The notes under the pieces were generated by a model, which saw nothing but the letters and a program-made list of their open reading frames with translations, made no database searches and was not told where the DNA came from. A program made the position numbers and the translations under genes. Positions 44,618 through 52,431 of a DNA stretch of 52,555 nt are shown in pieces. Origin of the DNA: Nitrospirota bacterium (GTDB taxonomy: Bacteria; Nitrospirota; Nitrospiria; 2-01-FULL-66-17); assembly GCA_040757335.1 (NCBI GenBank), contig JBFLXB010000025.1, forward strand, positions 1 through 52,555, read 5' to 3'. How positions within the stretch are numbered: the first letter of the stretch is position 1; each line of letters starts with the position of its first letter.

Positions 44618-45537
44618 GCTGGGAGCGGTTGCCGGATCTGGCGGTGGCGCGGTCGCATCCCGCGGTGGCGGTCCACGGGGACCGTCTCTATGCGATCGGA
44701 GGCGGAGGGCCGGGGTTTGCGAGCCTCGACGCGGTCGAAGTCTTTGATCCCAAGACCGAACGCTGGCTGGCGGTACGGCCGATGCCGACGCGACGGTCAG
44801 GCGCCATGGCAGTGACGCTCGATGACCGGATCGCCGTGATCGGCGGGGGCTTCAAGAAGCCCGACGGCAAGTTCCGATTTCTGCCCACCGTGGAGTTCTA
44901 CGAGCCGGTCACGGATCGCTGGTCGGCCGGTCCAGATATGCTGCAACCGCATGATTATCCCGCGTGTGCCCTGCTCGATGGCCGCGTGTACATCGCGACC
45001 GGCCATCACCCCGCTGCGACCGAAGGGGGACCGCAAACCGATCCGGGGTTCTCGTTTGCCCAGCGATGGCGCCCGGGCGATGGAACGTGGGAGGAACTGC
45101 CGCCTGTTCCCACCCCGCGGTTCGCGGCCGCGGCCGTGGTCCTCGGCGGCCGGTTGGAGGTGGCGGGAGGCGTGGCATTCACGCCCTCCGGTTTCATGGA
45201 GTTCGACCGTGTGGAATCTTACGAGCCCGCGCGCAACGCGTGGGAGCGAGCCTCCTGGTCGCTCCCATGGACCGCGGCGGCTCACGCACTGGCCGTGCTG
45301 GGACGGCGGTTGGTGGTGTGCGGCGGGTTCTCGGGGGATGCGGGCATCGCGGCTGGGGCGGCGATCTGCGACCTGGATTCGAGGGATCAACCGGGACCGT
45401 GGAGCAACCTTCCCTCGCTTCCGGAACCGCGCGCCGCCATGGGAAGCGCCGTCATCAGCGGCCGCCTGGTACTCGTCGGCGGCTGGGCGGCCGATCGGTC
45501 GGTGATGGCGAGTGTTCGAGCCTGGCGTGACGGCTGA
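44614..45537 (+). CDS. Kelch-repeat beta-propeller protein
   Basis: The 307-residue product begins at GTG 44614, overlapping the previous stop (GTGA). Six kelch blades are visible, each with a GG followed by aromatic and Trp positions (YAIGGGG...FDPKTERW, AVIGGGF...YEPVTDRW, EVAGGVA...YEPARNAW, VVCGGFS, VLVGGWA). No signal peptide, so it is probably cytoplasmic. A protein-binding or lyase-like propeller; substrate unknown. Confidence 0.82.
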   Translation: MSWERLPDLAVARSHPAVAVHGDRLYAIGGGGPGFASLDAVEVFDPKTERWLAVRPMPTRRSGAMAVTLDDRIAVIGGGFKKPDGKFRFLPTVEFYEPVTDRWSAGPDMLQPHDYPACALLDGRVYIATGHHPAATEGGPQTDPGFSFAQRWRPGDGTWEELPPVPTPRFAAAAVVLGGRLEVAGGVAFTPSGFMEFDRVESYEPARNAWERASWSLPWTAAAHALAVLGRRLVVCGGFSGDAGIAAGAAICDLDSRDQPGPWSNLPSLPEPRAAMGSAVISGRLVLVGGWAADRSVMASVRAWRDG

Positions 45538-46159
45538 AACCTCCCCCCCGACCTGCGTAGCGGGCATTGTTCTCTTCCACGGCGTGGACGAACTGGACTT
45601 CGCGGCCCCATACGCGGTGTTCGCGGCCATGCGCCGGCTGCAAATCCAGACCAACGATCCGACGTTTCCCGAGACCCACGTGTTGGCGATTACCAGAACA
45701 CCGGGGATCGTTCACGGCGCGAACGGTCTCCGGTTCTTGCCCGACTACGATCTGGCCATGTGCCCTGATCTGGACGTGCTGATCGTGCCGGGCTCCAGCG
45801 AGATCGGAGAACCCACTGTGCCCGAAATGGAAGAGGGTGGACTGTGGGAATTCGTTCATGAACGGGCTGGACAGGTTCGCTGTTTGGGAGCGCTCGGCAC
45901 CGGGTCGTTTGTGTTGGCCAAAGCCGGAGTCCTCTCGGGCAAAACCGCCACCACGCATCTGAAATATCTGGATCGGCTGGCTCGGTTCAGCGGAGTCACC
46001 ACGCGCGAGACGGCCGTGGTGGAGGATGGCGTGCTCTGCACCGCCAGAAGTGGTAGCTGGGGCGTCATGCTGGGGCTCACCGTGATCGGCAACCTGTGGG
46101 GCGAAGCGGTCGCCCGCCGCGTTGCCGCGGAACTCGGGGAACAAGACCCCTCGCCTTAG
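45527..46159 (+). CDS. DJ-1/PfpI-like protein lacking the nucleophile Cys
   Basis: The 210-residue product (GTG 45527; GTG 45512 also possible) overlaps the end of the kelch gene. It has the DJ-1/PfpI/AraC-N fold (AGIVLFHGVDELDFAAPYAVF, DVLIVPGSSEIG, AKAGVLSGKTATTHLKYLDRL). The nucleophile-elbow position, usually Cys in a VCTG-type motif, reads LGTGSFVLA here, with Gly in place of Cys. The protein is thus probably not a standard glyoxalase/protease-type enzyme and may bind a ligand only. Confidence 0.8.
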   Translation: MTAETSPPTCVAGIVLFHGVDELDFAAPYAVFAAMRRLQIQTNDPTFPETHVLAITRTPGIVHGANGLRFLPDYDLAMCPDLDVLIVPGSSEIGEPTVPEMEEGGLWEFVHERAGQVRCLGALGTGSFVLAKAGVLSGKTATTHLKYLDRLARFSGVTTRETAVVEDGVLCTARSGSWGVMLGLTVIGNLWGEAVARRVAAELGEQDPSP

Positions 46160-46184
46160 CAGTAGCTAGAAATACTCCAAAGTG

Positions 46185-46305
46185 CAGGCTGCTCAAAAAG
46201 CTCCAGCTGCAAGGCCGCAGGTCGGAGGAAACCGGAGCGTACTGGGTCGTACGTGAGGATTTCCGACGACCGAGAACGCCGCAGATGGACTTTTTCAGCG
46301 GCCTG
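46185..46305 (+). repeat. REP-like palindromic intergenic element, copy B
   Basis: CAGGCTGCTCAAAAAG (from 46185) matches the reverse complement of the end (CTTTTTCAGCGGCCTG, to 46305) as long imperfect outer arms. An inner pair is GTCGGAGGAAA/TTTCCGAC. The centre reads GAGCGTACTGGGTCGTACGT. It aligns with copy A (14183-14306, opposite strand). It lies between the DJ-1 gene and mpl. Confidence 0.7.
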
Positions 46306-46316
46306 TTGACGGCACC

Positions 46317-46345
46317 GTGACAACCGCCAGGCGGCGACCTATAAT
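46317..46345 (+). promoter_or_regulatory. Promoter of mpl
   Basis: GTGACA (46317-46322), a 17-nt spacer and a perfect TATAAT (46340-46345). Transcription should start near 46352, only a few bases before ATG 46356. Confidence 0.6.
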
Positions 46346-46355
46346 AGCTGCGCCG

Positions 46356-47792
46356 ATGCCCTCCGTGAAACACATCCATTTCATCGCGATCTGCGGAACC
46401 GGGATGGGGTCTCTGGCGGGAATGCTCAAGGCGTCGGGCTACCACGTCACGGGATCGGACCAGAACGTCTACCCGCCGATGAGCACGTGGCTGGCGGAAC
46501 AGGGCATCGTCCCTTACTCCGGATTCGCGCCCGAGCATCTGGACGGTGCGGATCTCGTCATCGTCGGCAACGCGGTCTCCAAAACCAACCTCGAAGTCTC
46601 GGCGATGCTGGAGCGGGGGCTTCCGTACCGGTCGTTTCCCCAGGCGCTCGCCGAATTCTTTATTCGTGACCGGCATTCGATGGTGGTGGCCGGGACCCAC
46701 GGCAAAACCACGACCACCGCGTTGCTCGCCTGGGTGTTGACCTCCGCCGGTCGCGACCCCGGGGCCATGATCGGGGGGGCTGCCAATAATTTCGGCGGCA
46801 ATTTCCGAGTAGGGGGCGGACGTGTCGTGGTGGTGGAGGGGGATGAGTACGACACCGCGTTTTTCGACAAGGGCCCGAAGTTCCTTCATTACCGTCCCCG
46901 GACCGCGATCCTGACCAGCATCGAGTTCGACCACGCCGACATCTACCGTGATCTCCCGCACGTGGTTGCGGCGTTCGAACGGTTCGTGGCGCTGATTCCG
47001 CGCGACGGGTTGCTGGTCGCCGCGGCTGGCGACGAGCGCATGTCCGCCGTGGCGGACCGAACGGCGAGCCGGGTCGAGCGGTACGGGTTCGAGGCGGGGA
47101 GCGATTGGACGGCGGAGGGACTTCGCGCCGAGAACGGCGGGGTCTTGTTCGACGTGCGGCGGGCCGGGACCCTGTTTGGCCGGTTTCACCTTCCGCTGAT
47201 CGGACGCCACAACGTGATGAACGCGCTGGCGGTGATCGCCGCTGCGCACGGCGTCGGCCTGACGTCAACGGAGATCGCCGACGGATTCAAAACCTTCCGC
47301 GGCATCAAACGAAGGCAAGAGATCGTGGGCACCGCGCGAGACGTGATCGTGATGGACGACTTTGCCCACCACCCCACTGCGATTCGCGAGACCCTCGCCG
47401 CGGTCAAGATGGGGTACCCCGCCCGCCGCCTATGGGCGATCTTCGAGCCGCGTTCGGCCACAAGCCGTCGAGCCGTGTTTCAGCAGGAATTCGCGGAGGC
47501 CTTCGATCTGGCTGATGAAGTCGTCATTGCCAAGCCGTTCGCCTCGGACAAGCTCCCGCCCGACCAACGGTTGGACGCCAAGCGGTTGGTGTCCGATCTG
47601 GGCCGTCGGGGCGTGCACGCGGCCTACGTGCCGACGTCCGACGACATGGTCCGCACCATTACCCCCCAACTCGCGCCCGGAGATTTGGTGTGCGTGATGT
47701 CCAGCGGGGGGTTCGACGGCATCCACGCCAAACTGCTCGCCGCCTTGCGCGAGACCGAGTTCCGGTCCGCGCCGACCGCCAAATCGGCATGA
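46356..47792 (+). CDS. mpl: UDP-MurNAc:L-Ala-gamma-D-Glu-meso-DAP ligase
   Basis: The 478-residue enzyme re-attaches the recycled murein tripeptide to UDP-MurNAc. It has the Mur-ligase N-domain (IHFIAICGTGMGSLAGMLK), the P-loop VVAGTHGKTTTTALLAW, the Mpl pattern VEGDEYDTAFFDKGPKFLHY and the C-domain MDDFAHHPTAIRETL. ATG 46356 (MPSVKHIHF) is chosen by family length; longer frames run into the repeat element. No ribosome site is seen, consistent with a near-leaderless mRNA. The stop overlaps ldcA (ATGA). Confidence 0.95.
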   Translation: MPSVKHIHFIAICGTGMGSLAGMLKASGYHVTGSDQNVYPPMSTWLAEQGIVPYSGFAPEHLDGADLVIVGNAVSKTNLEVSAMLERGLPYRSFPQALAEFFIRDRHSMVVAGTHGKTTTTALLAWVLTSAGRDPGAMIGGAANNFGGNFRVGGGRVVVVEGDEYDTAFFDKGPKFLHYRPRTAILTSIEFDHADIYRDLPHVVAAFERFVALIPRDGLLVAAAGDERMSAVADRTASRVERYGFEAGSDWTAEGLRAENGGVLFDVRRAGTLFGRFHLPLIGRHNVMNALAVIAAAHGVGLTSTEIADGFKTFRGIKRRQEIVGTARDVIVMDDFAHHPTAIRETLAAVKMGYPARRLWAIFEPRSATSRRAVFQQEFAEAFDLADEVVIAKPFASDKLPPDQRLDAKRLVSDLGRRGVHAAYVPTSDDMVRTITPQLAPGDLVCVMSSGGFDGIHAKLLAALRETEFRSAPTAKSA

Positions 47793-48709
47793 CGCCGCTT
47801 CGTAAGCCGCCGGCGCTTCGCAAGGGCGATCTCATCGGGGTGGTGGCGCCGGCCGGCGCGGTCAAAGCCGACGACCTCGGCGCCGGGATCAAACGGCTGG
47901 AAGAACTCGGGTTTCGGGTTCTACTCGGTCGTTCGGTGTACCAGCGAGTGCGTTATCTCGCGGGGCGAGACTGCGATCGCGCCGCGGATCTGAGCGAGAT
48001 GTTCGCCAACCCCGAGGTCCGGGCCGTGGTGGCGGCTCGGGGCGGTTACGGCACGTCGCGCGTGATCCCGTTACTGGATCTCAAGGCCATCGCGCGCACG
48101 CCCAAGATCGTGGTCGGCAGCAGCGATGTCACGCTGTTGCTGCACTGTCTCCAGACGCACTGCCGGTTCGTGGCGTTCCACGGGCCGATGGTCAGCCCGA
48201 ACTTCGGGAAGTATTCCTCGCCCGCGACCAGCGACGCGTTCGCACGGATCCTCGGCGCGACCACACCGCCGGGACCGTTCGAGGTGCAGGGCGTCAAGGC
48301 GCTCAAGTCCGGCAGCGCGGAGGGTGTGCTGACCGGCGGGTGCCTCTCGTTGGTGTGCCAGACGATCGGCACGTCGTACGAGATCTCGACCGACGGCGCG
48401 ATCCTCTTCCTGGAAGACATCAACGAGCCGCCCTACCGCATCGACCGGATGTTGACGTATCTCAAGCAGATCGGAAAGTTCGACAAGGTGCGGGCGGTCA
48501 TCTTCGGCCTGATGCCGGATTGCCATCCGTCGCCCCACGAGCTGTACACGCTGGAAGACGTGGTCCGCGACGCGCTCGGCGACCTGCCGTGTCCGATCCT
48601 TCTTGATTTCCCGTCCGGGCACGGGGGCACCAACCTCACGCTGCCGTTCGGCGTGCGGGCGGCGGTGGACGGGACGACGTTGAGCGTGTTGGAAGCGCCG
48701 GTCAGCTAG
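47789..48709 (+). CDS. ldcA: LD-carboxypeptidase
   Basis: The 306-residue S66-family peptidase removes the terminal D-Ala from murein tetrapeptides in the cytoplasm, which makes the tripeptide used by Mpl. Motifs: GDLIGVVAPAGAV, AARGGYGTSRVIPLLD, the nucleophile Ser in VVGSSDVTLLLHC, Glu in LFLEDINEPPYRIDRML, and His in DFPSGHGGTN. ATG 47789 overlaps the mpl stop, a two-gene recycling operon. Its end overlaps the end of the convergent lipoprotein gene by 4 bp. Confidence 0.94.
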   Translation: MTPLRKPPALRKGDLIGVVAPAGAVKADDLGAGIKRLEELGFRVLLGRSVYQRVRYLAGRDCDRAADLSEMFANPEVRAVVAARGGYGTSRVIPLLDLKAIARTPKIVVGSSDVTLLLHCLQTHCRFVAFHGPMVSPNFGKYSSPATSDAFARILGATTPPGPFEVQGVKALKSGSAEGVLTGGCLSLVCQTIGTSYEISTDGAILFLEDINEPPYRIDRMLTYLKQIGKFDKVRAVIFGLMPDCHPSPHELYTLEDVVRDALGDLPCPILLDFPSGHGGTNLTLPFGVRAAVDGTTLSVLEAPVS

Positions 48710-50457
48710 GAACAGCCGGCGGGAAGAGGGTCGGCGAGATCGACCAGGACTGGATCGGAGCTGTTCCCCGCCGCATCTTTCGCGATCAATTCGAAGGTCT
48801 GACCCTCCACCTCGATGACCCCTGACCACGTGGTGCCGACGGTTGCGCCGACGATCTGTTGATCCGGGTCGTTCGGCTCCAGGTGTCGGAACACGGCGCT
48901 TCCCGAGTCTTTGTCGCCGGACAGCGTGACTTCTCGGGGCGATGTCGTGATTGGATCGCACGAGACGATCTGAAAAGCCGGCGCGTTCGGCGGGTCCATG
49001 TCGCGGGTCACCTGGTACACGGTCTCGGTGCTCGCCAGGCCGGTCTCGTCGATCGCAACGAGCCGGAAGACGAATGTGCCATTCGACGCGAGGGGTACCG
49101 TGGCGGTCCAGCCCGTCTCACGGTCGAACGGGACCGTCTCAATGACCAAGCCGGCAGCGTCCTTGATCTCGACACGCGATCCCGACGGCTTGACCCCTGC
49201 CAGGATGACATAGGGCGTGTTGGTGACCAATGGCGGCACTGGACGCAGATCAACCGGGAGCGCCTCGGTCACCGGGGCGATTTCGCTGGACGACGAAGCG
49301 CGGACAAGATACACGTAGGGTTGACAGGCGGGTCCGAACGTTGAGCACATTCGAAGCTCGGAGTGCCGGAACAGGGGTTGGTCCACCGTCACTGATCCGA
49401 AGTCGCTCTGCCCGTCTTCGTAAACGACCGACCAGGTGACGTCGTAGCTCGACGCGTTGGTCACAGGCGTCCACGATAGCGTGTTCACGCCCCGTCCAGC
49501 CGTGAGTGTCACGGTCTGCGGGATGTCGGACGCAGAAGCTTTGGGCGTGGCGTACACCGTGGTCGACGCGGGGCCCGCGCCTCCGGTAAAGACGGGCCGC
49601 ACGCGGAACGCGTACCGAGTTCCGTTTCTCAGGTCGCCAACGTGGATCGGGACCGGCTCGCCATCCTGGAGTGGAAACGGAAGGAACGGCACGTCGAACG
49701 TGCGAGACGTGGACACCTCGACCGAGCCGCTCACGTTGCTCGGCATGGTCAGGTCCACGCGGCCGTCGGACGCCGTGGCCGTGATCGCCGCGGTTTGTCC
49801 GGGTCGCGCTCCCACTTCAGCCGACACCACGCCCTGTGTTCCGTCCGACAGGATCGCGGTCACCACGTAGTAGTAGTGGGTTTCGGGATCGAGGCCGCTG
49901 TGCGTGTACGCGGTTTGGCTGCCGTCGACGTCGATGCGCGCGCCGGTGGATGGCGAAACGTTCGGCTCATAACTCCAGTACATCCGGTAGGCGGTCGCCC
50001 CCGCCACCGCCGACCAGGAGACCGTGGTGTCTCTCAGGCCGGCCGAAATGGACACCTGCGACGGCGCGGTCGAGTCAGCGGCCACCGGAGCGGCTGAGAG
50101 CACGCTCTCTTGCACGCCGGTCGCGACGGTGTAGACGTACCGAAGGCCGTTCGTGAGCGTGTCGTGGCTGACCGTTCCGCTGGCAGCGCCCGCCAGAAGT
50201 TCCGGGTCCGAGAACCAGTCGAGCCGGTAGGACTGGGCGCCGTTAACGAGATCCCACAACAGATCCGCGGCCCCGTCGCTTGCCGTCACCGAGAGGTTCG
50301 ACGGCATGGCCACGAGCACGGGCGCGGCAACGATTTGGACGGGCGGTGGCGGGGGAGCTGCCGGAGGCGCGGGTGACGGCGGCGCCGGGGGCGCGGGAAG
50401 CTCGATCGGACTCCCGCAGCCGGCGAGGAGCATCACCAGCGTGGTGAGAATCGCCAG
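48706..50457 (-). CDS. Fibronectin-type-III lipoprotein (start uncertain)
   Basis: From about CTG 50457 the product is 583 residues: a short hydrophobic signal with lipobox (VMLLAGC), a Pro-rich stretch, then four to five fibronectin-III-like modules (ADLLWDLVNGAQSYRLDWF, TTVSWSAVAGATAYRMYWSY, NTLSWTPVTNASSYDVTWSV) and Ig-like ends (VPLASNGTFVFRLVAIDETG, FELIAKDAAGNSSDPV). No ATG/GTG/TTG lies where the signal should begin; the nearest are GTG/ATG just before the lipobox, and upstream starts fall inside hisS. Translation is probably coupled to hisS termination (stop 50462). Surface binding role inferred. Confidence 0.72.
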   Translation of the reverse strand: MAILTTLVMLLAGCGSPIELPAPPAPPSPAPPAAPPPPPVQIVAAPVLVAMPSNLSVTASDGAADLLWDLVNGAQSYRLDWFSDPELLAGAASGTVSHDTLTNGLRYVYTVATGVQESVLSAAPVAADSTAPSQVSISAGLRDTTVSWSAVAGATAYRMYWSYEPNVSPSTGARIDVDGSQTAYTHSGLDPETHYYYVVTAILSDGTQGVVSAEVGARPGQTAAITATASDGRVDLTMPSNVSGSVEVSTSRTFDVPFLPFPLQDGEPVPIHVGDLRNGTRYAFRVRPVFTGGAGPASTTVYATPKASASDIPQTVTLTAGRGVNTLSWTPVTNASSYDVTWSVVYEDGQSDFGSVTVDQPLFRHSELRMCSTFGPACQPYVYLVRASSSSEIAPVTEALPVDLRPVPPLVTNTPYVILAGVKPSGSRVEIKDAAGLVIETVPFDRETGWTATVPLASNGTFVFRLVAIDETGLASTETVYQVTRDMDPPNAPAFQIVSCDPITTSPREVTLSGDKDSGSAVFRHLEPNDPDQQIVGATVGTTWSGVIEVEGQTFELIAKDAAGNSSDPVLVDLADPLPAGCS

Positions 50458-50461
50458 ATAA

Positions 50462-51730
50462 TCAGCGAGACAAGACCCGTGCGGTGAGGTACGCGAGCAG
50501 ATCGCGGAACGGGATCTGTTGCTGCGCCTTGGTCTCCATGTCTCGAACAACGGCTGTTTCCCCGGCGATCTCGTCGTCGCCCAGGATGACGACGTGACGG
50601 GCGCCGAGCTTGTCCGCTTTGCGTAGTTGGCTCTTGAGGCTGCCCCGGTCATAGTCGGTTTCGGTCCGGATCCCCGCATCGCGTAGCGCCGTCAACAACG
50701 GCGCGAGCCGACGACCGGCGGCCTCGCCCAGGGTGGCGATGAAGACGCCGGGAGGGCGGGGGGCTGCGCTCCCCTGTTTTAACAGCGCGACCACGCGTTC
50801 TATTCCCAACGCGACCCCAACCCCAGGCGTAGGCGGGCCGCCCAAAGCCTCGACGAGGCCGTCGTAGCGCCCGCCAGCCGCAATCGTGTTCTGGGCGCCG
50901 AGCCCCTCGGCCGTGAACTCGAACGCGGTCTTGGTGTAATAGTCCAGGCCGCGGACCAGGCGTGGCTCGATACGAAACGCGACGCCGACGTCGGTGAGCG
51001 CGGCTTTCACCGCGTCGAAGTGCGACACACACTCCGGGCCGAGGTAGTCGGTGATGGCGGGCGCGCCCTGGGTGGCGGCGCGGCACTCCTCGCGTTTACA
51101 GTCCAGGATTCGCAGCGGGTTGGTCTCGAACCGGCGTTGACAAGCGTCGCAGAGACGGCTGACCCGCGGCGCAAGGAACGCTTTGAGCGCTTCCCGATAC
51201 CGCGGGCGACAGAGCGGGCAGCCAAGACTGTTGAGCAGCAGCGTGGTGGGCGTAACGCCCAGCGCGCGAAACAACCGGTCCAACACGATCACTTGCTCGG
51301 CGTCGAGCAACGGGCTGGACGACCCCACTGCCTCGGCCCCGATCTGGTGGAACTGGCGGAACCGGCCGGCTTGCGGCCGCTCGTGACGGAACATGGGCCC
51401 AACGTAGTAAAGTTTGGTCAGCGGGGACTCGGCCCACATGTGGTGCTCGATGTACGCGCGCATCACGGACGCCGTGCCTTCCGGCCGAAGCGCGAGCGAT
51501 TTGCCGTCGCGATCCGGAAAGGTGTACATCTCCTTCTCCACGATATCGGTGGCGGCCCCGATGCTCCGGGCAAACAATTCGGTGGCCTCAAACACGGGGA
51601 TTTTGATCTCCGCGTAGCCCGACGTTTCCAGAAGCCGCCTGGTGGTCGTTTCCAGGAGATGCCACAATGGAATCTCGCCGGGCAGGATGTCCTTGACACC
51701 GCGGATGGATTGGATTTTGGGAGTGCTCAC
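50462..51730 (-). CDS. hisS: Histidyl-tRNA synthetase
   Basis: The 422-residue class II enzyme charges tRNA-His. GTG 51730 (STPKIQSIRGVKDILP) gives the family length; TTG 51760 would add 10 residues. Motif 1 region IKIPVFEATELFARSIG, motif 2 VGPMFRHERPQAGRFRQFHQIG, HisA box RGLDYYTKTAFEF and motif 3 GVGVALGIERVVAL are present, with an anticodon-binding C-domain. An inserted Cys-rich stretch near residues 170-215 (CPLC, CDAC, CKREEC) is known in some HisS proteins. Confidence 0.95.
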   Translation of the reverse strand: MSTPKIQSIRGVKDILPGEIPLWHLLETTTRRLLETSGYAEIKIPVFEATELFARSIGAATDIVEKEMYTFPDRDGKSLALRPEGTASVMRAYIEHHMWAESPLTKLYYVGPMFRHERPQAGRFRQFHQIGAEAVGSSSPLLDAEQVIVLDRLFRALGVTPTTLLLNSLGCPLCRPRYREALKAFLAPRVSRLCDACQRRFETNPLRILDCKREECRAATQGAPAITDYLGPECVSHFDAVKAALTDVGVAFRIEPRLVRGLDYYTKTAFEFTAEGLGAQNTIAAGGRYDGLVEALGGPPTPGVGVALGIERVVALLKQGSAAPRPPGVFIATLGEAAGRRLAPLLTALRDAGIRTETDYDRGSLKSQLRKADKLGARHVVILGDDEIAGETAVVRDMETKAQQQIPFRDLLAYLTARVLSR

Positions 51731-51790
51731 CTCGACCGGGCCCGTCCTGCAGGATGCCAATCCTACCGTTCAGTTGTGCGGGAAGTCAAT

Positions 51791-51820
51791 TTGACACGAT
51801 TTTCCGCTCTCTGTTATAAG
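51791..51820 (+). promoter_or_regulatory. Promoter of tRNA-Cys
   Basis: TTGACA (51791-51796), an 18-nt spacer and TATAAG (51815-51820), the same boxes and spacer length as the glnA promoter. The tRNA starts 11 nt downstream. Confidence 0.8.
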
Positions 51821-51830
51821 GAACGTCCGC

Positions 51831-51905
51831 GGCGGCGTACCCAAGTGGTAAGGGAGCAGTCTGCAAAACTGCGATGCAGCGGTTCGAACCCGCTCGCCGC
51901 CTCCA
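51831..51905 (+). tRNA. tRNA-Cys (anticodon GCA)
   Basis: The acceptor GGCGGCG (51831-51837) pairs with CGCCGCC (51895-51901), discriminator T, and CCA is encoded (51903-51905). The anticodon stem is GCAGT/ACTGC with loop CTGCAAA, anticodon GCA at 51863-51865. The T arm contains GGTTCGAACCC. Confidence 0.95.
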
Positions 51906-51949
51906 TTTGAATTCCTTACATCTCCGATCGAGTCCTCGGAAGCTGAACA

Positions 51950-52240
51950 ATGGGCGTTGACGACCTCCTGAAGGCGAAGCGGCAAGACATCCTGCGGATT
52001 GCCGCGAAACACGGGGTGCGTAGCATCCGGGTGTTTGGGTCCGTGGCGCGCGGTGAGGCCGATGAACAGAGCGACGTGGACTTTCTTGTCGAGATGGAGC
52101 CGGGACGGACCCTGTTCGATATGGGGGGGCTACTCATGGACCTCCGCGACTTGCTCGGCCGCAACGTGAACGTTGTCTCGGTGCGTGGTTTGAAGCCGCG
52201 CATCCGGGAACGGATTCTTCGAGAGGCCGTCGGTCTGTGA
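51950..52240 (+). CDS. mntA: MntA-type nucleotidyltransferase antitoxin
   Basis: The 96-residue product has the minimal nucleotidyltransferase signature RVFGSVARGEADEQSDVDFLVE (GSX10DXD). It is the MntA partner of HepT; in characterised pairs MntA AMPylates a Tyr of HepT and so neutralises it. The TGA stop overlaps the GTG of the hepT remnant (GTGA). It lies just after tRNA-Cys, a common insertion region. Confidence 0.88.
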   Translation: MGVDDLLKAKRQDILRIAAKHGVRSIRVFGSVARGEADEQSDVDFLVEMEPGRTLFDMGGLLMDLRDLLGRNVNVVSVRGLKPRIRERILREAVGL

Positions 52241-52371
52241 GAGATCCCCGAGAACGCCTTCGCGACATTTTGGGAGCGATCGAGTATATCGAACGCTACG
52301 CGAAACGTGGGCGAGACGCCTTTGGACAAGACGAACTGATTCTGTCCATCACGACAACAGGGGCTGACTGA
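52237..52371 (+). pseudogene. hepT: Truncated hepT toxin
   Basis: GTG 52237 begins RDPRERLRDILGAIEYIERY and AKRGRDAFGQDELIL, the standard HepT N-terminus. The frame then diverges (SITTTGAD) and stops after 44 codons, whereas HepT is about 110 residues. The C-terminal RX4-6HXY active site is missing. A second IS630-like element starts 60 bp further on, suggesting the deletion and the IS are related. Confidence 0.75.
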
Positions 52372-52431
52372 AGAACGAGAGGGAAGACGTGTCGAAGTCG
52401 GAACTATGGGAGTTGTACAAACGGTTTCTTA

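Noticed and set aside
50458-50679. Start of the FN3 lipoprotein inside hisS
   Set aside because: It would place about 74 unrelated Arg/Ser-rich residues before a signal peptide; the lipobox needs a start near 50457.
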